The notes beneath the pieces were generated by a model. That model was not told the origin of the DNA, ran no database searches, and saw only the letters and a list, made by a program, of their open reading frames with translations. A DNA stretch of 64,000 bases, taken from positions 2,046,001 to 2,110,000 of the forward strand of contig NZ_CP121671.1 in NCBI RefSeq assembly GCF_029714185.1, given 5' to 3'. The position numbers and the translations under genes were made by a program. Position 1 is the stretch's first letter. Each line of letters opens with the position of its first letter. This document shows positions 50,757 through 59,669 of the stretch, one piece after another. This stretch comes from Halobacillus naozhouensis (lineage in GTDB: Bacteria; Bacillota; Bacilli; Bacillales; Halobacillaceae).

Positions 50757-51032
50757 ATGTCATTAGAAAAAGAAGAACGAATTATTATCCCTGACGAGAA
50801 TGGAGAAGAACACTTATTTGAAGTATTGTTCACATTTGATTTAGGTCAAACGGAAGAAACCTATGTTTCCGTAGTCCCTGCCGAACAAAAAGAAGGCGAG
50901 GACGTAGAAGTATTCACTTTCCGTTATGAGGAAAAAGCGGATGATGGGGATGATCTTGCCATATACCATATCGAATCCGATGAAGAATGGGAATTGGTCG
51001 ATGAAAAGCTGAACACTTTAACAAAAGAGTAA
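50757..51032 (+). CDS. DUF1292 (YrzB-like) protein
   Basis: It is a 91-residue acidic protein. RIIIPDENGEEHLFEVLFTFD, YVSVVPAE and the closing DEEWELVDEKLNTL are the DUF1292 pattern, as in B. subtilis YrzB, of unknown role. The usual yrzB neighbours (yrzL, yrrK, alaS) are absent here, so this is a second-site or moved copy. AAAGGAGG precedes the ATG and a strong terminator follows. Confidence 0.88.
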   Translation: MSLEKEERIIIPDENGEEHLFEVLFTFDLGQTEETYVSVVPAEQKEGEDVEVFTFRYEEKADDGDDLAIYHIESDEEWELVDEKLNTLTKE

Positions 51033-51047
51033 TCCATTTAAGAATGG

Positions 51048-51080
51048 AGCTTACGGTTTCTAATCCGTAAGCTTTTTTTT
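51048..51080 (+). terminator. Terminator after the DUF1292 gene
   Basis: AGCTTACGG (51048-51056) pairs with CCGTAAGCT (51065-51073), followed by eight T. The following 51081-51291 gap holds no gene. Confidence 0.92.
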
Positions 51081-51291
51081 ACCTTTCCCATCACAAGTAC
51101 TAATTCCTTAACAGAAATTATGTTTTTCATACTATTCTTTCCTTATTAAGAGGATTAAGTATAATTCCTATAGGGCTCTACCAAAATAAAAAGTAGCTGG
51201 ATACTCAAGGTTGGGACATTTTTCATGCTTTAAAATTGATAGTAAGGAAGGATATCTTGGTACCGTTTAAACCAAAGAAGGTGATGATCAA

Positions 51292-52026
51292 GTGAAACAG
51301 TTAACTAGACCTGTAATCGGGATTACCAGCTCGAAGGTTAACCACAATAACATTCCGAGCATTAATCTACACGAGAGGTATATTCGCTCTGTGATCCAGG
51401 CAGGGGGGACCCCCGTTGTTATTCCAACAGGGGCAGAAGAAGGGATGGCAGAACTGTGGAGTTCCATCTGTAGTGGAATTATTTTAAGCAGTGGGGAAGA
51501 TGTTGATCCTAATTCATACCAAGCAGAACCCGATCCAAAGATACAAAAAACGAATGGAAAGCGTGATATGTTGGAAATTGAACTAGTGAAGAATGCACAG
51601 AAACAGACCAAACCGATTTTGGCCATTTGCAGGGGTATTACCATGTTAAATGCAGCCTTAGGAGGAACGGTTATACAAGACATTGAAACGCATAATTCTG
51701 ATTCAATCAATCATTATCAACAGGCGGCGAGACCTGAGCCTACGCATGAGATTCAGATTGATAATGAGAGTCGGTTATATCAAATTTTCAATCGTTCAAA
51801 GATTCGCGTTAACAGCATGCATCATCAGGCCATTGACCAACTTGCCTCTAGTCTTAAACCAGTAGCCTTCGCTCCAGATGGTGTGATTGAAGCCGTCGAG
51901 GGAGTTAACAAAACCCCACTGTTGTGGGGAATTCAATGGCATCCTGAAGAAATGGCTAGTGAAGATCCAAGGATGGTGCAACTATTTAAAGAGTTTGTAG
52001 CTGAGTGTACAAATAAGATACAGTAG
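51292..52026 (+). CDS. Class I glutamine amidotransferase-like hydrolase (PuuD, peptidase C26)
   Basis: It is a 244-residue protein of the gamma-glutamyl-GABA hydrolase family, which frees GABA or related amines from gamma-glutamyl adducts. The nucleophile Cys is in AICRGITMLNAALGG, the catalytic His-Glu in GIQWHPEEM, and the family start is RPVIGITSS. Substrate unknown. The start is GTG at 51292 with GAAGGTGATGATCAA before it. A GGCT-like gene follows 43 bases after, so both may deal with gamma-glutamyl compounds. Confidence 0.88.
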   Translation: MKQLTRPVIGITSSKVNHNNIPSINLHERYIRSVIQAGGTPVVIPTGAEEGMAELWSSICSGIILSSGEDVDPNSYQAEPDPKIQKTNGKRDMLEIELVKNAQKQTKPILAICRGITMLNAALGGTVIQDIETHNSDSINHYQQAARPEPTHEIQIDNESRLYQIFNRSKIRVNSMHHQAIDQLASSLKPVAFAPDGVIEAVEGVNKTPLLWGIQWHPEEMASEDPRMVQLFKEFVAECTNKIQ

Positions 52027-52069
52027 TTTATTACTGAGAGAAACACTTAAGTTTGTAAGGATGGTGATG

Positions 52070-52705
52070 ATGTTGGAATTAGAAAAGGTGAACTATGTAT
52101 GGTATGCAAGTTATGGTTCTAATTTAAATAGAGATCGATTTTTATGCTACATAAAAGGAGGCAAGCCTGAGGGCTCTGAAAAAGTGGAAGTAGGCTGTGA
52201 AGACCCAACTCTTCCTATTGAGGAAGCAACCTATATCATGCATTATCCTTTATATTTTGCAATGGAATCTGATCGTTGGCAACAACAAGGTGTGGGATTT
52301 ATAGGGTTAAAGCAAGATAATAAGCACCGCACTTATAGTAGAAAGTATTTAATAACTGTAGAGCAATTTATGGATGTCGTTAAACAAGAAAATAACGGGG
52401 CTGCATTGGATATCGATTTACATGAAATTATGGATCAGGGGTATAAGACAATAAAAGATTCATGGTATGGAACCATTTTATACTTAGGTGATGAGGATGG
52501 ATATCCCGTCCTCACTTTTACAGCTGATTGGGATTTAGACGTTCCATTTCATCAACCGTCTAAAGAGTATCTAAGTATGATCATTCACGGTTTAAAATCG
52601 ACATTAGGGCTGGAAAATAAGGAAATCATCGATTATCTCAGTTCAAAACCAGGAATAGATGGTTATTACAGAAAGAACGATATTGAACAGTTGTTAATTA
52701 AATAA
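52070..52705 (+). CDS. Gamma-glutamylcyclotransferase-like protein
   Basis: It is a 211-residue protein. The GGCT signature YASYGSNLNRDRF is at the start, and a later YYRKND closes the fold. The catalytic Glu region cannot be assigned with certainty. The ATG at 52070 is used because AAGGATG lies six bases upstream; the codons from 52061 are part of that site. It follows the PuuD-like hydrolase in the same direction and may act on a related compound. No clear terminator follows. Confidence 0.75.
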   Translation: MLELEKVNYVWYASYGSNLNRDRFLCYIKGGKPEGSEKVEVGCEDPTLPIEEATYIMHYPLYFAMESDRWQQQGVGFIGLKQDNKHRTYSRKYLITVEQFMDVVKQENNGAALDIDLHEIMDQGYKTIKDSWYGTILYLGDEDGYPVLTFTADWDLDVPFHQPSKEYLSMIIHGLKSTLGLENKEIIDYLSSKPGIDGYYRKNDIEQLLIK

Positions 52706-53233
52706 ATAGCAGACACATGGTTCTTCTATTATAGCCAAAGTGGCTGGGTCTGGGGGGGGGGATGAACCTATAGTGAACCCGCATGTTGTATTTAGTGATG
52801 TCAAGAACTGCGAATATATTGACTCGAAGATGCCCATGTACTTTTATTAGAAACATTTATTTTGGAAATAACAATGGCGAGTCCCAATAATGCAATGTTA
52901 AATAATGATGACTTCATAGAGTAAAGAAACGAGCCATACTAACCTCTGTAAGATGATATATTATCTCACTCTTGATTGAGGGTGCCTTCACATACGGGAG
53001 GGCGTCCTTTCCTGTTCCGTATAAAGTGTGGCTATTTACACCAATTTACTCTCTTGCGTAAGAAGGAAGAGGATCCCATGTTATTTGGTACAAATCCACA
53101 TTTCCCAATTGCATCTATTAGGTTTAACTCTTAGAGGTTTAAACTTTAATGATATGAAGACCCTCAACTTCCCCCACATATGGATGTAGTGCCTATTCCG
53201 GTAAAAGTGGAAATACTGAATGGAGCAACTACA
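52706..53233. other. Non-coding gap of 528 bases
   Basis: I see no supported gene here. It contains a run of ten G (about 52752-52761), a weak hairpin near 52980-53012 and a short start-like site (AAGAGGATCCC then ATG at 53078) that meets a stop after 18 codons. It may be decayed sequence. Confidence 0.5.
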
Positions 53234-53998
53234 TCATAAATGTTTTAAAAAACTAAAAAGTGCATGATTAAATGAACGATAACTTTTGATTGGTACTTGG
53301 TGAAAAGATTTGCTGACCAGTGCGCTCTCCATTTGCGGAACTTGCCGTTTATAAAGCTCTACATACGGGCGAATATGGCTTAATTGACCATATAATAGAA
53401 ACAATGGACAGTGAAGGTTGTGCAAAAGGTGGGTACACATATAGTTCATGCTTTGTTTATAAAAATCGTAAGCGCTTTGGGGATGTGCTTGTAAACACTC
53501 ATCAAGAAGCATGCGTTGGTCTTCTTTCGTGACTTTATGAGACCTTGCTAAAAGTTTACTTAAAAGCTCCCTTTGTCCGGTTCGTACTAGTGCCATACCG
53601 AGTTGATATTGCTTTTTTAAAGTAAATGTACTTACTTGCGGAAATCCCCCTGAAAGCACGAGCGCCTTGACACGCTCAGGATAGGTTAGCGCAAAATCTT
53701 GAGCAATTGAACCTCCTGCTGAATAACCCACAATGGTAACTTGATCAATCCCCAACGCATCTAGAAAAGCCGATAAATCGGCGGTAAGGCGGGAAATAGT
53801 CACCTTTTCATCACTAATTCCACTTCTGCCATGACCCTGGATATCATATGTAATTACCCGAAAACGGTCCGAAAGTTCATGCTGGTACTTGAAGACGTTC
53901 TGCCCCATATGTGGCGGATGGATAAATACAACTGGAGAGTCTGTTCCCGAGGACTCGTAGTACGTCGACAACGACGAGGAAATCTTGACAATTGGCAT
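53234..53998 (-). CDS. Alpha/beta hydrolase
   Basis: It is a 254-residue serine hydrolase of the alpha/beta fold. The oxyanion stretch VVFIHPPHMGQ, the strand ITYDIQGHGRS and nucleophile elbow GYSAGGSIAQ are clear; the last His lies in FNHALFSFL. The acid residue is less sure. Substrate unknown; ester or lactone hydrolases share this pattern. TAGGAGGGAAAAAT precedes the ATG. It stands alone on this strand and is not related to the broken hydrolase at 44809. Confidence 0.85.
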   Translation of the reverse strand: MPIVKISSSLSTYYESSGTDSPVVFIHPPHMGQNVFKYQHELSDRFRVITYDIQGHGRSGISDEKVTISRLTADLSAFLDALGIDQVTIVGYSAGGSIAQDFALTYPERVKALVLSGGFPQVSTFTLKKQYQLGMALVRTGQRELLSKLLARSHKVTKEDQRMLLDECLQAHPQSAYDFYKQSMNYMCTHLLHNLHCPLFLLYGQLSHIRPYVELYKRQVPQMESALVSKSFHQVPIKSYRSFNHALFSFLKHL

Positions 53999-54052
53999 GA
54001 TATTTTTCCCTCCTATTAGAGAATAATGTGTACGGGTTCTCCCTCTCTTTTT

Positions 54053-54280
54053 TTACTCTCCCTGTTCTATGAGATCGGGAACTAATGACGTCCCTGTCGA
54101 TTCACTTAATACTTCCAGTTCCTTCATTAATAGATACGCCTCAATGTTTCCGGTCTGAAAAAATACATTCCAAGATATATCGGACACAAAAAATACCGCC
54201 TTCCCATACTTCCTAAGGATAATTTCGACATACTTAGGTTGCTCCAGATAAGAAAAACGATGAGTTAAAATATTTTCCAA
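54053..54280 (-). CDS. YqzL-like small protein with an N-terminal extension
   Basis: A 75-residue frame. The second half, WNVFFQTGNIEAYLLMKELE, matches the short YqzL family pattern (a protein of about 45 residues and unknown role). The first 37 residues (SYLEQPKYVEIILRKYGKAVFFVSD) are an added part. The only start is a TTG at 54280 with AGGA too close to it, while an out-of-frame ATG lies just upstream, so a small frameshift near the start is possible. Confidence 0.5.
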   Translation of the reverse strand: MENILTHRFSYLEQPKYVEIILRKYGKAVFFVSDISWNVFFQTGNIEAYLLMKELEVLSESTGTSLVPDLIEQGE

Positions 54281-54424
54281 TCCTAATAGTCATCTTTATT
54301 GTAATCAACTGAGATTGACGGTGGGTCAACTTTTTTGATCCTTTCGATGATAATCACTGCTTGCACCTACTTCAAATCATAACCCTTCATAAGTAATCAC
54401 TGTATAATCTAAAGCCGTTTTTAA

Positions 54425-54455
54425 GAATACTGGAGATTTTGTTGTAAACATTATA
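54425..54455 (+). promoter_or_regulatory. Possible SigG promoter of sspH
   Basis: GAATA (54425-54429) and CATTATA (54449-54455) resemble the forespore SigG -35/-10 pair at near-usual spacing. It lies 24 bases before the sspH start. Confidence 0.45.
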
Positions 54456-54478
54456 AATAGAAAGGAGATGATCTATCC

Positions 54479-54664
54479 ATGAATAAACAACGGGCACAGG
54501 AAATTGCTGCTTCACCCATTATGGCTAACGTAACTTATAAAAGGAGTCCCATCTATATTCAACACGTAGATGAAAAGAACGAATCAGCTAGGATATTTCC
54601 TCTTGATCAACCAGAGAACGAACAAGATGTTTCTTTAAACGACTTAATGGAGGAGGGTCAATAG
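54479..54664 (+). CDS. sspH: H-type small acid-soluble spore protein
   Basis: It is a 61-residue SASP of the SspH family: MNKQRAQEIAASPIMANVTY, then IYIQHVDEKNESARIFPLD and the closing VSLNDLMEE all match the family from memory. These proteins are made in the forespore and stored in the core. AAAGGAGATGATC precedes the ATG. It is a single-gene unit with a SigG-like promoter. Confidence 0.93.
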   Translation: MNKQRAQEIAASPIMANVTYKRSPIYIQHVDEKNESARIFPLDQPENEQDVSLNDLMEEGQ

Positions 54665-54931
54665 GAATCCAACTGGTAATCATTCCGAATACAAGTAGTT
54701 ATCTGGTAATACAAAATAGATTAAAAGAGAACGTCCCTTGGACTGAGGAACATCGTTCTTTGGTAAATTAATCCTTTTCATGCCTCGGTACTATATTTTT
54801 CGCCTTATATACGTACCAAAGAATCGGTGTTGCATATACTGAAAAGTGCGGGAAAAGCGGAAACGATATTCCAACCAAGATTCTTTTTGAAAGTTTCACT
54901 CCCTCGCTTTGAGTTAAATACCTTATCTGAG

Positions 54932-54965
54932 CCCGTATCACTTTAGGTGATGCGGGATTTTTTTA
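54932..54965 (+). terminator. Hairpin terminator in the sspH-gerAA gap
   Basis: CCCGTATCAC (54932-54941) pairs with GTGATGCGGG (54947-54956), followed by a T run. It lies 270 bases after sspH. The remaining parts of 54665-55372 show no gene. Confidence 0.8.
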
Positions 54966-55372
54966 ATAACTTATTGATCAATCAAAAAGGTCTTGTCATT
55001 TACCTCACCACTATTTGGTGAATAACCTTTTCGAACTAACAAATAGATCTATGAAATGAAAGGGAAGGTGTATTATTACCTTAATTTATGCGCCGTCTCT
55101 TGGCGAATAAGAGTTAGGTCAGAAGGTGAATTACAGGGATAAAGTTACAATGAAACTTCGTAAAAATGCTTCTTTTTTCTAACATTCTCTTATTTACTTT
55201 CTTAATATTCTCTTTAGATACTTAAAATAAAATCTCGGCTTGTTATTGTGTTACGAAGGGGTCTAAGCATCTAAGTAGACTATGGTCGAAAGCATTGAAT
55301 ATCAAAATGTTTAAAAGCGGTTCTCCTTTGTCCATACTGAGATCATAGTACTAGAATGGGAGCAGCAGATCT

Positions 55373-56938
55373 ATGACCTCAGAAGGACAGAATAATAAAG
55401 AAAAATTGGATGAAAACACAACAGGAACATTCCACTTCGATCGTGATCTAGCAATTAATTTAAAAGAAATTAAAAGGGCGTTCGGCCATAGCAGTGATTT
55501 AGTTGTTCGTGAATTTACGATCGATAATGATCTTTCCCTGCGTACGGCGGCCATCTACATGAGGGGTTTAGTAGATGAAAAAAGCGTGAATGAATTTGTT
55601 CTGGAATCTATAAAGGTCGAAGCCTCAGGTGCGGGGGAGGTCAATCGGGAAAATGTTTTTGATTTTATTAAGACCCATGCTATTTCAGTTGGTGAGGTTA
55701 AGGTCCTTCAGGATTGGGATAAGTTAATTCTATCCATTTTATCAGGACATACAGCCATTTTAGTTGATGGCTCTTCTAAAATCATAACTGGGAGTACACA
55801 AGGTGGAGAAACTCGTCAGGTTTCAGAACCTTCAGCCCAACTTGTCATTCGTGGTCCAAAGGAATCATTTACCGAATCAATTGGGACAAATGCTGCCTTG
55901 ATTCGCCGTCGTATTAAAAGCCCTAATTTATGGGTGGAAACCATGCAAATCGGAAGTACAACCCACACCGATGTCGCTCTTATGTACATAGACGGAATCG
56001 TTGACAAGAAGGTTCTAAGAGAGGCAAAGAAGCGTGTGAAAAGAATTGATATCGATGGAATTCTTGAATCCGGATACATCGAACAGCTCATCCAAGATCA
56101 GCCCTATTCACCATTTCCAACTATCTATAACACAGAACGCCCGGATGCTGTAGTAGGAAATTTACTGGAAGGAAGGGTAGCTATCTTGGTAGATGGCACC
56201 CCTTTTGTTTTAGTTATACCAGCCTTGTTTATTCAGTTTTTTCAATCCCCTGCAGACTATTATCAAAACTTTTTTATTGGTTCCTTTTTACGCTTGTTAA
56301 GACTAGCTACTTATATACTGGCCTTACTTACCCCGGCACTTTATATAGCTTTAACAACTTTTCATCCGCAGATGATCCCGACACGTCTCTTAATAAGCTT
56401 GGCCGCCCAAAATGAAGGCGTTCCTTTTCCTCTTTTTGTTGAGGTCATGCTTATGGAGATTACGTTTGAAATTTTGCGTGAAGCCGGTGTACGGATGCCA
56501 CGTGCCGTTGGTCAGGCTGTTTCCATCGTGGGTGGTCTTGTGCTTGGACAGGCAGCCGTGCAAGCAGGGATTGTGTCGGCAGCAACGGTCATCGTGGTCG
56601 CGCTTACAGGAATCGCAAGTTTTGCATTTCCTTCTTATAATATTGGAGTCCCGGCAAGACTCCTGCGTTTTTTAATGATGATTCTAGCCGGAAGCTTCGG
56701 TCTGTATGGCGTGGCAATGGCCTTATTTATTCTTGTAGCGCACTTAAGCAGCCTCCGTTCTTTTGGCATTCCTTATTTAAGTCCTTTTGCACCCTTTGTA
56801 TGGTCGGATATTAAGGATACCCTTGTACGCAAGCCGATATGGTCCTTGATTCTAAGACCCAGGCTGATTAACCAGCAGAATATCAAGCGACAGGAAAAAG
56901 GACAGAAACCAGCTCCACTGGATAAAAGTGAGAAATAA
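55373..56938 (+). CDS. Spore germination receptor A subunit (GerAA/GerKA family)
   Basis: It is the 521-residue inner-membrane subunit of a nutrient germinant receptor. The soluble N-terminal part (about 1-280) has DRDLAINLKEIKRAFGHSSDLVVREF, VDGSSKIITGSTQGGETRQVSEPSAQLVIRGPKESFTESIGTNAALIRRRIKSP and DAVVGNLLEGRVAILVDGTPF. The rest has about five to six helices (FLRLLRLATYILALLTPALYIAL, FEILREAGVRMPRAVGQAVSIVGGLVLGQAAV). It heads an A-C-B operon and is probably expressed in the forespore. The ligand cannot be told from sequence. Confidence 0.95.
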   Translation: MTSEGQNNKEKLDENTTGTFHFDRDLAINLKEIKRAFGHSSDLVVREFTIDNDLSLRTAAIYMRGLVDEKSVNEFVLESIKVEASGAGEVNRENVFDFIKTHAISVGEVKVLQDWDKLILSILSGHTAILVDGSSKIITGSTQGGETRQVSEPSAQLVIRGPKESFTESIGTNAALIRRRIKSPNLWVETMQIGSTTHTDVALMYIDGIVDKKVLREAKKRVKRIDIDGILESGYIEQLIQDQPYSPFPTIYNTERPDAVVGNLLEGRVAILVDGTPFVLVIPALFIQFFQSPADYYQNFFIGSFLRLLRLATYILALLTPALYIALTTFHPQMIPTRLLISLAAQNEGVPFPLFVEVMLMEITFEILREAGVRMPRAVGQAVSIVGGLVLGQAAVQAGIVSAATVIVVALTGIASFAFPSYNIGVPARLLRFLMMILAGSFGLYGVAMALFILVAHLSSLRSFGIPYLSPFAPFVWSDIKDTLVRKPIWSLILRPRLINQQNIKRQEKGQKPAPLDKSEK

Positions 56939-56950
56939 AAGGGTGATGAT

Positions 56951-58153
56951 ATGACTCGGAAATTTAAACTGTTTCTGCTATTTCCAGGGCTGATTTTACT
57001 AGCGGGTTGCTGGGATCAGCAAGAAACAGGGGAAATTGCACTGGTAATGGGAATGGGGATCGATAAAACAGAAGAAAATTTGTACAGGGTTTCGTACCAG
57101 ATTGTAAACCCAGGACAAGTAGCCGGTGGAAAAACAGGTCAAGGACAAGGTACAGCGGTTACTACCTATAGTGAAACCGGGGGAACCATATTTGAAACTG
57201 TACGGAAAATATCAAAAAAAGTACCACGTATGCTTAGTTTTTCGCACACAGTTGTACTTATCGTCGGTGAGGATTTAGCAAAGGAAGAAGGACTCGCAAG
57301 AATCTTGGATTTCTCCGAAAGATATTATGATTTTCGCTCTACAGCTCTTGTGCTCGTGGCAAGGGCGGGACAGGCTCGACCGATTTTAAGTATCCTAAGT
57401 CCCTTGGAGAGAATACCTGCCATGAAAATTCAGGAGACTGTGCAAAAAACAGAACAAGTGTGGGGAGAGACACCACAGCGAAACATCAATGATGTTGTGC
57501 AAACCTTGTCCAGTAAAAGCAAGGGGCTTGCGTTAGCAGGGATATCTCTCGTTGGAAATATGAAAGAAGGACAGACATCAGCCAACAATCAGCAAGCTAT
57601 ACCAAATACCCTCGTTAAAATTAATGGATTAGCTCTCTTTAAAGATGGGAAACTAAATAGTTGGTTAGACGAAGAAGAAGCACGCGGTGTGGCATGGGTC
57701 CAAAATAAAATAAAAAAAACAGTACTCACATCAAAATGCAAGGAAAATAAAGGGGACATGGCGGTAGAGGTCATGCGTACTAGTACGCATGTAAAGCCGA
57801 AAGTGGAGCAAGGCAAACCTGAAATAACCATAACGATCCGTGGTGAGGGGCATTTAGAGGAGATCACGTGTCCGGCTGACCTAACCAACCCTAAAGTCAT
57901 CTTCAAACTCAATAATACATTCGAGTCAAACATTAAACAAGAAGTGATTGCTGCTGTGGAAGTTGCCCAAAAACATAAAAACGATGTCTTTGGTTTTGGT
58001 GAAGCGATTAATCGAGCTAACCCAAAAGAGTGGAAACAAATGAAGAAGCAATGGGAAGATAAATTTGCTAACATGGATGTCCAAGTAAATGTCGACTTTT
58101 TCATCCGCGGAACAGGACTGAGAAAACAACCTATCATCTTGCAGGAAAAATAA
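56951..58153 (+). CDS. Spore germination receptor C subunit lipoprotein (GerAC/GerKC family)
   Basis: It is a 400-residue lipoprotein with lipobox LLAGC at Cys20, then WDQQETGEIALVMGMGIDKTEENLYRVSYQIVNP, the family start. Conserved blocks ISKKVPRMLSFSHTVVLIVGEDLA and GLALFKDGKLNSWLDEEEARGVAWVQNK follow. It is anchored on the outside of the inner spore membrane and needed for receptor function. It lies 12 bases after the A gene and 16 before the B gene. Confidence 0.95.
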   Translation: MTRKFKLFLLFPGLILLAGCWDQQETGEIALVMGMGIDKTEENLYRVSYQIVNPGQVAGGKTGQGQGTAVTTYSETGGTIFETVRKISKKVPRMLSFSHTVVLIVGEDLAKEEGLARILDFSERYYDFRSTALVLVARAGQARPILSILSPLERIPAMKIQETVQKTEQVWGETPQRNINDVVQTLSSKSKGLALAGISLVGNMKEGQTSANNQQAIPNTLVKINGLALFKDGKLNSWLDEEEARGVAWVQNKIKKTVLTSKCKENKGDMAVEVMRTSTHVKPKVEQGKPEITITIRGEGHLEEITCPADLTNPKVIFKLNNTFESNIKQEVIAAVEVAQKHKNDVFGFGEAINRANPKEWKQMKKQWEDKFANMDVQVNVDFFIRGTGLRKQPIILQEK

Positions 58154-58169
58154 AAAAGGGGGGAGAGAT

Positions 58170-59264
58170 ATGGAAAAGGTTAAGATCAGTGGAGGTCAAC
58201 TGTTTATATTAATGTTTTTATTTGAACTAGGCACTGCCATCGTGATTGGGCCGGGACTTGGAGCTGAAAAAGATGCCTGGCTAGCCGTTTTGCTCGGGTT
58301 GATCTCGGGTATGATTCTTTTCCTAGTCTATTATGCCCTTTACCGCCTTTATCCGGATCAACCTTTAACAGGCTATGCAAAGAAAATACTCGGAAAATAT
58401 ATCGGAAGTGTTATCGGAATCGTCTATCTTTTTTACTTTATATACATTGCATCTAGAGATCTTCGCGACTTTGGTGAACTGTTAACCGCCTCAACTTATA
58501 CCTATACACCGATGTTTGTAATCAACGCCTTCATGATTCTCGCGGTTGCTTATGTCCTATTTCTCGGGATTGAGGTACTGGCTAGAACAGGAGAAATTTT
58601 CTTTTTTCTATTAATGCTCATAGGGGTTGTCGGCACTATTTTGGTGTTGGTTTCCGGAATGATAGAGGTCCATAATCTCCTTCCCATCCTTGAAAATGGC
58701 TGGGGGCCCGTTTTACAGGCGTGGCCTACCACCTACACATTTCCTTTTGGGGAAATGGTTGCGTTCACTGTTTTACTACCTTATTTGAACAGACCCAATC
58801 TCGGTCTCAGGGTGGGCTTGTCAGCTATGAGTTTTAGCGGCATTCTATTAATGTGGGTCGTAGCTATGGAGGTTGCCGTTCTTAGTGTTTACGTGGCAAC
58901 CCGATCCACTTTTCCTTTACTGTCAGCCATTGGTCTTGTTAATATGACCGGATTCTTTCAACGTTTGGACGTGGTTGTGGTTTTGACCCTCATCATTGGT
59001 GGTTTTTTTAAAATCGCCGTATTTTTTTACGCTGCGCTTATCAGTGCTACAGAAGTGTTCCGTGTGTCTAAATATACGCGGTTAATTTTCCCCTTCAGTA
59101 TTGTCATTTTACTTTCATCGATGACGGTGGCCAATAATTATGCTGGCCATATTCAAGAAGGCCTCGAAATCAGCACGTATTATGCTAGTCTTCCTTTCCA
59201 AACCGGGATTCCGCTACTGTTACTCGTCATTGCATTGATCCGGAGATACTTTAAGAACCGTTAA
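58170..59264 (+). CDS. Spore germination receptor B subunit (GerAB/GerKB family)
   Basis: It is a 364-residue protein of about ten helices, in the amino acid/polyamine transporter fold. The start KISGGQLFILMFLFELGTAIVIGPGLGAEKDAWLAVLLGLISGM is typical. The B subunit is the main nutrient-binding part in studied receptors. AAGGGGGGAGAGAT precedes the ATG. The operon order A-C-B is that of B. subtilis gerK. The stop overlaps the small convergent gene by four bases. Confidence 0.95.
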   Translation: MEKVKISGGQLFILMFLFELGTAIVIGPGLGAEKDAWLAVLLGLISGMILFLVYYALYRLYPDQPLTGYAKKILGKYIGSVIGIVYLFYFIYIASRDLRDFGELLTASTYTYTPMFVINAFMILAVAYVLFLGIEVLARTGEIFFFLLMLIGVVGTILVLVSGMIEVHNLLPILENGWGPVLQAWPTTYTFPFGEMVAFTVLLPYLNRPNLGLRVGLSAMSFSGILLMWVVAMEVAVLSVYVATRSTFPLLSAIGLVNMTGFFQRLDVVVVLTLIIGGFFKIAVFFYAALISATEVFRVSKYTRLIFPFSIVILLSSMTVANNYAGHIQEGLEISTYYASLPFQTGIPLLLLVIALIRRYFKNR

Positions 59265-59482
59265 GCTTTACGCTTTTTTATTATAAAAGTAATGATTTTT
59301 CTAAGGAAGAAACCTATAAGTAACCCAGTGATAAGCAAATAGCCGAAAGGTGTCATTACCCAAAAGGGATTTAACATATTGAAAATGGCGATCTTTCTGT
59401 CTATACCCATCAATAAATCCATTCCAAAGTTAACTAGTGTCATACCGGTAAGCGTAAATAGAAAGACTATAATAACCTTCAT
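59261..59482 (-). CDS. Hypothetical small membrane protein
   Basis: It is a 73-residue protein with two predicted helices (VIIVFLFTLTGMTLVNFGMDLLMG and FGYLLITGLLIGFFLRKIITFII) and a Lys/Arg-rich tail. It converges with the germination operon, overlapping by four bases. A TTG two codons upstream is another start; a weak GGGTG lies before the ATG. I recognise no family. Confidence 0.55.
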   Translation of the reverse strand: MKVIIVFLFTLTGMTLVNFGMDLLMGIDRKIAIFNMLNPFWVMTPFGYLLITGLLIGFFLRKIITFIIKKRKA

Positions 59483-59609
59483 GCTCAAACACCCGTTTTT
59501 GGTTAATTTGTCCTTATTAAAGTTATTTATTCTGATTAGAAACGTTAGATCGGCTTAATACTTGCTCACTAAGCAATGGAGAACGGCAGGGAAAGTGTCT
59601 TTGAAACTT

Positions 59610-59640
59610 GTATAATTTTTCTAACTAAGAGGTAAGATAG
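59610..59640 (+). promoter_or_regulatory. Possible SigF promoter of the catalase gene
   Basis: GTATA (59610-59614), a 16-base spacer and GGTAAGATAG (59631-59640) fit the forespore SigF pattern apart from one base. katX of B. subtilis is SigF-dependent. A SigA reading (TATAAT at 59611-59616) lacks a -35. Confidence 0.45.
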
Positions 59641-59669
59641 GGGGAGCTAATTTTTAGGAGGTTTTCATT

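Noticed and set aside
52741..52770. Run of ten G followed by GATG
   Set aside because: It looks like a ribosome site with a start but no open frame of use follows. Homopolymers are also prone to sequencing error.
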